A DNA stretch of 64,000 nt from Acanthaster planci (Eukaryota; Echinodermata; Asteroidea; Valvatida; Acanthasteridae), in contig NW_019091506.1 of NCBI RefSeq assembly GCF_001949145.1, positions 16,601 through 80,600 of the forward strand, in the 5' to 3' direction. A program made the translations under genes and the position numbers. Positions 11,532 through 64,000 of the stretch are shown here, one piece after another. Below the pieces are notes generated by a model, which was not told the origin of the DNA, searched no databases, and saw only the letters and a program-made list of their open reading frames with translations. Positions within the stretch are counted from its first letter, which is position 1. Each line of letters opens with the position of its first letter.

Positions 11532-11644
11532 CAGTGACGTAGCCCAACAGGAACAAGCGGGAGGAGGCAACTGCCCCCTGTAGAACCTCTGGGTCTGGCC
11601 CTCCGGACAAGTCGGTTTTTGGGGGAGCTGTAGCCACGCCACCG
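11532..11644. mobile_element. MITE of the CAGTGRCGTAGC end type (old copy)
   Basis: It begins CAGTGACGTAGCC and ends GTAGCCACGCCACCG, imperfect inverted copies. No target duplication is visible. It shares its end type with 12,010-12,205 and 57,766-58,068. Confidence 0.5.
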
Positions 11645-12009
11645 ATGTAACAAGGTTCATGAAAAAGCTGGCCATTACACAAGCTCGGCAGTGCAACCAG
11701 GGCCTATAGTTCTTGCCTCCCTCTTCATCACCCGCCCCAACCAGACCAGACCTGCGGGCTGCAGTTTTCAAAAGTTTCTGTCGTTTCTTCATTGGAGCTG
11801 AGTGGAAAATCTGGAAGTTCACGTTCACAGCCAAAGAAATGTTTCACTACTTCCAAAAACAAAGTTGGTAAGCCTTAGCATGATCATTTAGTGAAACAAT
11901 TCACTCCCGGTTTGTTCGTTCACCAGTGCAAAGTATTGGAATGTCTAAATATTGTAGCGCATATGCAAGAAAATGAATGAAGCTATGCCATTGTGTACAG
12001 TTTCGGGTG

Positions 12010-12205
12010 CAGTGGTGGAGCTAGGATTTTACTAGTGGGGGCACAACGGGGCACCAACATCTTATAGGAGGGGGGCACCAGCTTTCAGTGATTTTTTTTG
12101 TGTAGCAAGCTTTTGTTAGCCTTGTTCAATATTCATTCATCCATTTATCTCGTTTTTTTGGGGGGGGGGGCGTTGCCGCCAGCCCCTTCCCGTGGCTACG
12201 CCCTG
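12010..12205. mobile_element. hAT-like MITE with 8-bp target duplication
   Basis: The left end CAGTGGTGGAGCTAGG is inverted relative to the right end CCGTGGCTACGCCCTG. The flanking 8-mers TTCGGGTG (12,002-12,009) and TTCGTGTG (12,206-12,213) differ at one base. An 8-bp duplication with CAGTG termini is the hAT pattern. At 196 bp it has no coding capacity. Confidence 0.7.
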
Positions 12206-12297
12206 TTCGTGTGACCCAGAGACCATTTCAGACTATTTCAGACCAACTCACCTGATTTCGTTGGTCGTCGGTTCAAAAGTCAAAGAATAATTCATCA

Positions 12298-12475
12298 AGT
12301 ATTAAAAATCCCACACATCACACCAGATGATAGTACACGTTTTACTAAGTTATACTAAACGACAATACAACCCTATTTTAAAGCAAAAGGGCAAAAGTCC
12401 ATTTGGAACGAATTGGAGGTTGAAATCGAGAAGCTACCAAAGGTGGTATAGTTTCTGCATGGCTGCCCATAGAAG
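12298..12475. repeat. Dispersed repeat, copy A
   Basis: About 180 bases similar in the same orientation to 42,088-42,270 (shared words TTAAAAATC, ACCAGATRATGATA/CACCAGAT, ATACAACCC and TGGCTGCCCATA in the same order). Family unknown. Confidence 0.5.
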
Positions 12476-12932
12476 TTGCAGCCAAATGAAAATAGCCTAT
12501 GCAGCTGACGTATACTTTGCACACCGACACATTTCATGCATGCTGCGGGCATTCATAGCGCCGCCAATGAAGTGCACACATCCTGGAACTTGGTGTGCGA
12601 TGTGCATTTCGTGCAGTGACTGGCACATGGTATCGTGAAATGCGTAGACCAAAATAGCCAAGTGTACACATTGGACGTACACGCGCGACGGGCTCTCCAT
12701 TCACGACTGACGTAGCGCTCTACCTGGACGCCGGGAGAGGAGACTTGAGTTGCCAGGGAAGATGACAAATTTTTCCTGAAAACCTGGTTGTGTTTACCAG
12801 TTGAATATTTGGTTTTGGCTCAACATTGCAAGGGTCTAGGAGTTCCAGTTCGATATTTCTGATACTTGATTATGGGCCTCCCATGTGTGGCCAGTGGTCC
12901 TTAACTACACGAGCCTCGCACAAGTTAAGTAG

Positions 12933-12940
12933 TGTGGGAA
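12933..12940 (+). promoter_or_regulatory. Possible Su(H)/RBPJ site upstream of the Jagged start
   Basis: TGTGGGAA lies about 125 bases before the Jagged ATG and matches the core of the Su(H)/CBF1 consensus YGTGRGAA. Notch-responsive regulation of Jagged is known in other animals, but a single 8-mer can occur by chance. Confidence 0.25.
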
Positions 12941-13062
12941 GACTTGGTTTCTTTAGCCGGTGCCGCTTCGCCGATGTCTAGCTTAGGTGCGGTGGTCATC
13001 CAGCATGATCTCGTAGCGGCAAGGACATGTACTAAGCAGAGGCCGCGGTATGTTGGCCAGGC

Positions 13063-56335
<43,273 letters not shown>

Positions 56336-59300
56336 AACAGTGTGAAGAAGGAAGAGGCTCTTCGTGCCAGGGATTGGCAGACACGCTGGACCAGCAAGCT
56401 GCAATCTACTGCTGAAAGCTTTGGCCAGTACCTGGTGACCATGGATGAATCAAGGTGAAAATGTGGATATTTGAAAATGGCCACTGAAGGCCCTATTGCT
56501 GGCTGGATTGCTGCTGGTATGCTTAACAGAGGCGGGCGTGGAGCTTCCAATCTAAACAGCATATTGCCTGCTTGGAACCCTAATCCTCGGCCACATCTAG
56601 CCCCAGGTTACAAAGCCAATTAAGCGGAGAGCACTGCTCAGCTAACAATCACTTACTAAGCAAGAATCACTCATGGAGAACTGGTCGCCAATAGTAATAC
56701 ATTATAGAAACATTCGTTGGTGCTCTGTTTTGCCCAGTCGAATGGGCCCTTGTCATCCTGTCATTATTTTTGTAGTGCATCAAGATGACGTTGATGATGA
56801 CAAGATGTCTGTACATCTGGGGCACCTTGCACTTCACATCTTGTCATAGCAGCGATGCCTCCCTGAGGCCACCAGCGCATCGCAGCATGCGACTGGTTTA
56901 CGTTGTTTTTGTTACATGTCACAGTGGCATGCATGTAAATCATGCAGAAATTGATAGCCAGAGATCAATGTGCGAAACATTTTCAGTGCGCTTTAGGTCC
57001 ACATGTGCAAATTTACAAAGTGTTCACATTATGAAAATCATGAAATGAATATGCATACTGTGCAGACCCAAATTTGTTCATTTGGAAAGGTGGCTTTAGA
57101 AGCAGAGACCATTAACAGGAAGCAACCTGTCACTCGGACAACACATTGTCCGGATTTGCTCCTGCACAGCTTCCCAAGTGACTAATTGGTAAATAGAATG
57201 CAAATGGCAAGGTGCACCACTTGTCATGAGACTGATCATATGACCAGTCACATGTTGCAAATGACCAAGTCTGTGATACTGCAAGTAGCGAAAAACAGCA
57301 GCTGTAAATATTGTAAAGTGTAAATGGAGTGTTCTATTCAGATTATATATATGTAAGTTAAGCTTGTTCATATTCTATATTATTAATTTATCAAAACGGA
57401 AAAACTAAATTGTTTTATTCCTTTTTTATCTTGTGCATAAACTTTTCATTTTAAGATTGGACTTAATTTTTAAGGTTTCTTCTTTCTTGTATTGAAAAGT
57501 GACCACAACCACCCCTCTGCTTTGTTGAAGATGGTCTCATTGAGCTTTCCTCAAGTAAATTCTTATTGATAGATATTGATAGATTTCTGAAACAGCCACA
57601 ACTGTTCGTATTCAAATCTTTTATAATTTTTCAATCTACTTTCAGCGTTTTTTTTACTGCAGGCAGTTTGGCCCAACGGCAGTGAGATGTGTCATTTTTG
57701 CTTTTTGATGTGTTCCTGTTGTTTTAGAAACAAACACCAGGAGACCTCTGTGATGTATTAAAATGCAGTGGCAGCACCGTACTCTTAGAACTGGAGGGGC
57801 AAGCAATATAATGGGAGGGGCAAAGAAAGGTGTGTGGGAGGATGGTTCATTTCCCATTCTCGAGGGCAATCAGTAAAACAGAAAGTGCAAGTAAAACAAC
57901 CACAACCAACACAGTGGTGAATGGCATTCCCCCATCCATACAGAATGTTAAACAGCATAAAAATATGATTGTTACCTCTGAACATTTAAAAAAAAAATCT
58001 CGGGGGGGGGGAGACTGGGTCAAAATAAAGAAATTGGGGCACAAAGGATGCCTGTGGCGCCGCCACTAGATAAAAGATTTGACTCTGTTGGATATTCACC
58101 AGAAGAGAAAAGAAAATGGTGGCATAGTTTTGTAAATCTGGTTAAATTTATGTTGATGAAAACATACAAACATGTTTTATGTTTTAACAAATGAACGCTG
58201 TTGCTTTTTAAAGGAGTAAAGCCTTCAATTAGAAAAAGTCAACTCAATATTTTTACATTAATTTAAATCGATCAGCGTTTGAAAAGAAATTCAACACACA
58301 AAGTCTATTTTGGAAATGCAAATCATTCCTTCGTTTACAAATGAACCAAATGATTCTAAGTGTCAGACCATTTCCTTGAAATGCACTGTTATTTTTACAG
58401 AAAGTATATTTCTTGCAGTCAGTTTAATAGAGGAATAATTATGCTGTTTAATTGCTGGTCACAGAAAATGAAACCTTTTTTTTCCAAGCTGAAATTGTGT
58501 GTGTATAAGACGGTCAAATGTAAAGATTTTCAGTGAAAATCCTAAAAAAAAAAAAAAATTTACCTGTGGGTGAACAAATATTGAGTTTTGCACGATTGCT
58601 ACCTGTGATCATCACATCAAGTGAGTAGAAAATGTAAACCCATGGAATGCACGATTTTGATACAGTGGAGACTAGAATGAGAAAGAAATGCAGATATAAA
58701 TTTGAATGGTAATTGAGTATCAGGGGTACTTCATACACATGGAGTATCTCCGATTTGTGACTGCTTTGTAACCTCAAGTTTTTGATTCGGGTATTTCTCC
58801 CATCATTTATCTGGGTTACAGCAAATATAAAAGTTAATCAAATGACATGTAGTGTCGATGAGTGCAGTGATGATAAGGGTAATATGCCAGAGCAGTTGAT
58901 GGTGTGACATTGCATAGCAGTGAGGCAATACATTTGAATTTCGTATTTTTGATAAGCGTGTTCAGGAGTTACAGCATGACCTTTTTGATAACGGGGCATT
59001 GAGGAATCTTTGATATTTACAAAACTTTTGAATTGCTGTTTGATCACTTACTTAAAGGCATGGACCAAATGTTCCCAGTGCAGTGTGATACACTGAATAC
59101 ATTGGGCAAATTTGTTTTGAAAACAATTTTTTTTCCATTTTTATTTATTCCCGGGCATTTTGTCCCCAGTTTTCTAGTTGCTATAAAGACAATGTATTGT
59201 ATGAAAATTAATTGTACTGTCTCTGTTCCTTCTTTTTGTAATAATTGTATCTTTCAAGAGTGATTTGACTGAATTTTTTGAAGTACCCAGCTCAAGTGCA

Positions 59301-59700
59301 TTGGACCAAATGTGTGAGAAAAGTGTCCAGAAGCTGTTTTCGGGTTGAACTTCTCATGCACTTGTGGTCCTGTAAAATGCAGGTACATCTCTCGGCAGAG
59401 ATAATTCTGAAAATAGTTAATGGGTTGTAGTTACAGGATTGCAGATATTAAACAAATGACTTTTGTATAAATCAACGTATTCATCGTTTGTGGGTGTTTT
59501 TTCCCCCTTCTCATCTTTGACACCAACGAGGGAGGTGACTTGTTCATTTTCCAGCTTTTTGAGAGCAAACCATCCTAGTTAACTTTGTCAAAAGTTTTAT
59601 GTTTGTCTAATCTGTGGGAAAATAACCAAAACAGAGATCCACACCGAAACAAAACAAGTTGACAACTACCATCTAAATTCTGCTTTCTAAAAAGTTACAA
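56336..59700 (+). other. Jagged 3' UTR and downstream sequence
   Basis: No coding region follows the stop. A Pumilio-type UGUAAAUA lies at 57,303-57,310. A MITE sits at 57,766-58,068 and contains the AATAAA at about 58,024; an ATTAAA occurs near 59,447. The real poly(A) site cannot be fixed from sequence. Confidence 0.5.
57766..58068. mobile_element. MITE of the CAGTGGCRGC end type
   Basis: It begins CAGTGGCAGCACC and ends GGCGCCGCCACTA, inverted copies. The interior has GGAGGGGCAA and GGGGGGGG tracts as in the copy at 12,010-12,205. Flanking 8-mers are not clearly duplicated. Confidence 0.5.
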
Positions 59701-59719
59701 ACATGCCTTCAACAGTACC

Positions 59720-62700
59720 TTTATTCAACAAGATAGCAAGTAGTACTATTTAAAGCAAAACATGGCAACATGATAAAGACACGAACAGTACCTTAAAAAA
59801 TACAATGTGCTTATAGAAGTAGAAATACATGTACATGTATATAACCACTGGCAAGACCAAATAATACAAGTGACACAAACTTGGCATTCACAATGGACCT
59901 TTCCCATGAAATAGGCAAATAAGGCAGGCACATTTGCATTAGTACCACTGGTTGGCAAAGTTGCTTAAATCACTAATGTAACAATACAAATCTCTATGTG
60001 TACGCAACTATGAGCACATACATGCCGTTTCTGCACTAGTATGGTTTGACATGAGTGCCAAACTTAAAGACAAGGAATTGTTACTTTCCATCCTCGGGAC
60101 ACTGAAAACTTCACTCATTTTTGAGAAAAACATGCTAAAGTATTAGACAAAGGCTGTGATACGGTTTTGTTTGACCTTCCACGCACCAGGTTATGATTAG
60201 GGCAGCTCTCCTACACTGCTGACGGTGTTGACGGCTATGCTTGCCAACCAGTGGCAGAAGTGCGCATTTGCATATTTAATGGGAAAAGGCCCATTAAATT
60301 GCACACATGGAATGGCGTACACAAACTACTTCTTAACTATCCCCCCTGAACCAAAATCCAGGCGGTGTTTTTACGCTATTTTGAGGATAATAGGTACCAG
60401 TATAGACAGGATCACTGTACATCAGGGGAGATATCCCCGTTTCATTTAGAGTAGTGTTGTATTTTGGCAAATCAAGACGACTGTATCCCCCCCCCCAAAA
60501 AAAAGATTCAAAACTATTGCTAATATCTACTACTGGTAACTATTCGTCTTTTTCAAATTTGTTCGAAAAGTTTGATATCTTTTGTGCATTTGTTCATTTT
60601 CAATGTACATTTACATATTTCTCCAAATTCAACAACATACAGGAAATAAAGACGAGTTTATCTTCAACTAACTCAAATCATTTAAATGTAAGCTGATAAA
60701 TAACTGGATTTTACCAAAGGCAAAACAACTTTTGAACTGCTGAAGGACTATACAGGGCATTTCAGACCTACGCTGTCCTTTGTTACTTAAATCAATGATA
60801 GTAGTGTTGAACTCAACCCTGGGTCAGATTTAATTCATTTCTGACGATAAAACTCTACTTGCTATGCATGTACAGTATCAAATTGCTGGCAGAATATCAA
60901 ATTGCTTATACAATTCTAACATTCCATTAAAAAACAAGTAGCTTTAGCATTTTAAACTTAATTGCACACAACCGAATTCTAGAAAGGGTCATATTGAAAC
61001 ATGTTTTTGGATCAGAGTGAAAGTAAGGATTTCAAATTTGGCCTTAATCAAACCCTTGAATTGTTTTGCCTATTCAACCGTAGTACAATACACATCAATG
61101 AACGAGTACAATTTGAAGTTAAAGTCATTTTAAGTGCTTCAGGGATAAACCTAATGAAATACAAAACATTTGCTTTTTGTCTCCATTTAGCAAAGTTGTA
61201 AAGCTCAGCCACAAACAGTTATTCACCAGATAATGCACACACCATGGCAACATGTACTTCAGTTGAAAGAACTATGATCTTAAGGCAAAAAGAGTGCAGG
61301 GGAGACAAAAGAAGAAAATCTTAACATTCTTTATTTCACAAACAATACTGGGAAGTTTCTTTGACTTCATCTTCTGCATAAAGCAGCCTTCAAATTACAC
61401 ATATAAAACAAACACACAGGAAAAACATGACATCTTGACTCATTATACAAAAAATATTTTTTAAAAACCAGTTTCAATGTACAACTACATTTCAGAGACC
61501 TAAAGCATAATATATAAACCAATCCTCCATTTAAAATAGCAAAATAAGTTACCTAAAATATTCCGGTTCTTCTCAGAACCACACATGCTCAGAAAGAGAT
61601 ATCCTTGCATGGTGCTACCGCAAACCTTCACACTTACTAAAATATTCCTCCAAGTTAACCTCATTACTCACCAAACATTCAGTAGATTTGCTGGGTCAAT
61701 GACACTGAGGCACTAATAAGTACAAAAAATCCTCTACAATTCTGACATCTTAGTGAGAAGTACTGGTCAATTGCACGAAGCTCAAACATAGCACACAAAT
61801 AGTACTCTGTGTGTAATTACATTAACTACAGCACAGCAATGCTTTATAAAAATACTAACACACACTAGCATCACACTTTACTCAAGTAAGGTTAACCCTG
61901 CATGCAAGTATATGTTTTTCAATTGTATTTCATTTCTTAGTAAAACAGCACAATTTAATTGCTTTCAGTCATACACTTATTCCAATATGTTGCTAACACA
62001 TTCATAGTTGGGCCAGCAAACACAATTTTGGATCAGTGCTCTGCCGTCTTCCTCCATACACCATGGATATAAAGTTAATGCTGCTTCAAAAGCACACACA
62101 GGTTTCTGTTAGACGTTAATAGGCAACAACAAAAATCTACAGGCACTTGGTGTCCGCTTAAATGAAGATGTAGTCATGCCCCCAACCCTTCATGATTACC
62201 CAAGTGTTAACAATGTTACTTTCAACCTGGACTTAGCTACAAACATAAATTAATCAATAAATGAAGGCGTGGCACTTGAAAAGGTAAATTCCACACGCTT
62301 GTTCTTATGCACTCTCTTTGACTTTGATCGGAGGGTAAAAGGCAGGGCCTTAATGGCAAATGCACTTGCAAATTCCGCTTACACTGATCCTTACACTGTG
62401 ACCTCAGAGACAAAAGGCAAGCTTCCTTCCCCATGACGATCTGAACAAATGTTTGTTGAACACCTGCTCTCCACTAAGAGTCGCATACTTCATTGGGGAC
62501 TGCACAGGTGTTGAAAAATAGATATTTTGGGGACCAAACCGCAATGGTCTCTGTGATTCTCAGTCTCTCGGGGCACACTTGTAAACATTATCAATCATTT
62601 TTTCACCTTCCCAAATCATCTTCATTTTCCCATTTTCCCACAAATATGTTTATAAGCACATGTAATCAAACATCGTGAACTAACCTTAAAAAAGTCACTA

Positions 62701-63117
62701 AATTGCACAAAACTTTTTAAAAGGCAAGCAGTATAAAATGTGAAGAGAGGCATAATGCGCATAAAGCTTAACTCGGCAAATCTGTGGCTAAAACATTGCG
62801 CAAGGCACTTACACAGCACCTCACTTCTCTGCAATTTCCTTCACAATACAACACACCGATGAAACCTTACAGCATTTCAGCCTACTGACCATTTCAAAAT
62901 TTCATTGACTTTTCAAAACTGGGGCGAAAAAACTGAAACAAAAACACTTGTGCTTTTGAGATGAGTCAAAACAATTAGCACTTGAATATTTGATAGAACA
63001 CATTTTAAATGTCAATATCCACTTCTTGTACGTTTCAAACAACCAGGTGCAAAAGTGACAGGCACCTCCAATAATGACAAAACCAACCTGTGAGAAATCC
63101 TACAGGGTTCTATCCAA
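59720..63117 (-). other. FAM89 3' UTR and intergenic sequence
   Basis: AT-rich sequence downstream of the FAM89 stop in its own sense. Minus-strand AATAAA signals occur at about 61,330 and 59,720-59,725, either of which could end the transcript. An inverted pair of about 60-70-base segments lies at about 59,885-59,958 and 60,236-60,300 (shared words GCCAACCAGTGG and ATGGGAAA). No coding region seen. Confidence 0.5.
59885..60300. repeat. Inverted repeat pair with GCCAACCAGTGG arms
   Basis: Plus-strand TTGCCAACCAGTGG...GCATTTGCATA...ATGGGAAAAGG at 60,238-60,296 matches the reverse complement of 59,890-59,958 at about 70 percent by eye. The arms are about 280 bases apart. Confidence 0.5.
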
Positions 63118-63309
<192 letters not shown>

Positions 63310-64000
63310 CTACGACAACAGTGAAAAAAAAACGTTCCATTAAACCTCTAGGCCTAAGAAAGCAATATGGGGAGTTGGGACTTGTTTTTGAATATATGGT
63401 TACAAGGATTACAGAATGTGAGTTAAACTTAAAGCCAGGAAACCATCCGGCAAGGCTCTTGTGTTTCTGGGGCCAATTTCATGATTTTATGCTGACAGAG
63501 GCTCTGCGTATTTCATGGAGACTGTAAACAGTAAGCATGACACAAGGTACACTTACCTCAGAGGAGAAATTTGCTTAACGCAGTGACACAACAATGAAAT
63601 ACTCTATGCACCTGCAATCATTAGCACAATCATGCCAAGCGAGGCAATGACATTGTGTTTGTGGTTAGCAAAATTTGATGCTATAGTAAGCATGGTTTTC
63701 TGCTAATGTTAGTTAGAGCAGCTTCTTAAAATTGGGCTCTAAGCAAGACTTTTGTGATTGCTTCTCTAAACACACGACAATAGGAATTCATTTTTCAGGC
63801 AGCTGTCAATATAGACAGCAAATGAGAAAAAAAAATGGGTCTTCATGGAAGCAAATACTTGGTCCATTTCACAAACAGTGCAAGTGATTCTTCTACCTTT
63901 TTTGTTCCACACAAGCCAGTCTTTGTATACTATAAATGCAGAGGTGGTAGCAAGTCAAGTTTTGCAAGTCTAAGCCAAGTCACAAGTCATTTGGTCCATT
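63310..64000 (-). other. FAM89 intron and right edge
   Basis: No upstream FAM89 exon is seen. From 63,939 a repeat begins with CAGAGGTGGTAGC and CAAGTC words and runs off the window; this end type is common in hAT elements. Confidence 0.6.
63939..64000. mobile_element. End of a hAT-like element cut by the window edge
   Basis: CAGAGGTGGTAGC is followed by four AAGTC/CAAGTC words within 45 bases. Only one terminus is visible, so the call rests on end type and subterminal words. Confidence 0.4.

Larger units (their letters stand above)
5809..13062. other. Intergenic region between SLC30A9 and Jagged (7.25 kb)
   Basis: No gene is certain here. It should hold the SLC30A9 first exon and promoter and the Jagged promoter and 5' UTR. 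Visible: a hairpin at 5,984-6,043, a foldback at 6,917-6,978, inverted-repeat elements at 8,382-8,588, 10,659-10,879, 11,532-11,644 and 12,010-12,205, a dispersed repeat at 12,298-12,475, and an AAAGATGGCCGC sequence at 9,651-9,662. Longer open frames here (for example 6,822-7,274 and 11,472-11,834 minus) overlap these repeats and look accidental. Confidence 0.6.

Noticed and set aside
11472-11834. 120-codon minus-strand open frame considered as a first exon of SLC30A9
   Set aside because: Most of it overlaps the CAGTGACGTAGCC MITE at 11,532-11,644 and no suitable donor in phase was found.
63530-63580. GAG|GTAAGTG minus-strand donor near 63,556 considered as the end of the upstream FAM89 exon
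   Set aside because: In the phase required by the exon at 63,309 the frame meets a stop seven codons upstream, so it cannot be the coding exon.

Overview
This is an intron-rich animal genome window with moderate to low GC. It carries three recognisable protein-coding genes. The Notch ligand has the full vertebrate-type Jagged layout (16 EGF repeats, VWC, juxtamembrane domain), and the short DNA-transposon and SINE relics resemble those of marine invertebrates. A marine invertebrate deuterostome (echinoderm, hemichordate or cephalochordate) fits best, but the sequence alone does not fix the species.

Left edge, minus strand (about 226-5,808): nine exons of SLC30A9 (ZnT9), a cation-diffusion-facilitator protein. 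The gene is cut at both ends: its 3' exons lie beyond base 1 and its first exon is not securely identified. From 5,809 to 13,062 I see no certain gene. The stretch holds small inverted-repeat elements and two tentative first-exon candidates.

Centre, plus strand (13,063-56,335): one Jagged/Serrate gene of 25 coding exons. All exons join in frame to a predicted 1,254-residue type I membrane protein. In order it has a signal peptide, MNNL (C2-like) domain, DSL domain, 16 EGF repeats, a VWC/cysteine-rich region, a Jagged-specific juxtamembrane region, one membrane span and a tail of about 130 residues. Most internal exons have the lengths I recall for human JAG1. The main difference is that one 114-base exon replaces human exons 19 and 20. 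The first exon, encoding only the signal peptide, is 75 coding bases long and lies 6.8 kb upstream of the second.

Right edge: after the Jagged 3' UTR and intergenic DNA, a minus-strand exon at 63,118-63,309 encodes the C-terminal part of a FAM89 / leucine-repeat adaptor (LRAP25) family protein. Its upstream exon is off the window. SLC30A9 and Jagged diverge; Jagged and FAM89 converge. Nothing suggests the three act in one pathway.

The introns hold repeats. The most notable are two copies of one non-autonomous DNA transposon in opposite orientation within Jagged intron 3. One has a perfect 8-bp target duplication and both are filled with a degenerate 16-base word. Other repeats are a 62-bp tandem array, an imperfect 260-bp duplication, three tRNA-derived SINE-like sequences, a LINE C-terminal remnant and several foldback MITEs. 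No CRISPR, operon, phage or other prokaryotic feature is present. I found no wholly new protein system; the most novel material is the transposon structure and its placement beside Jagged exons.
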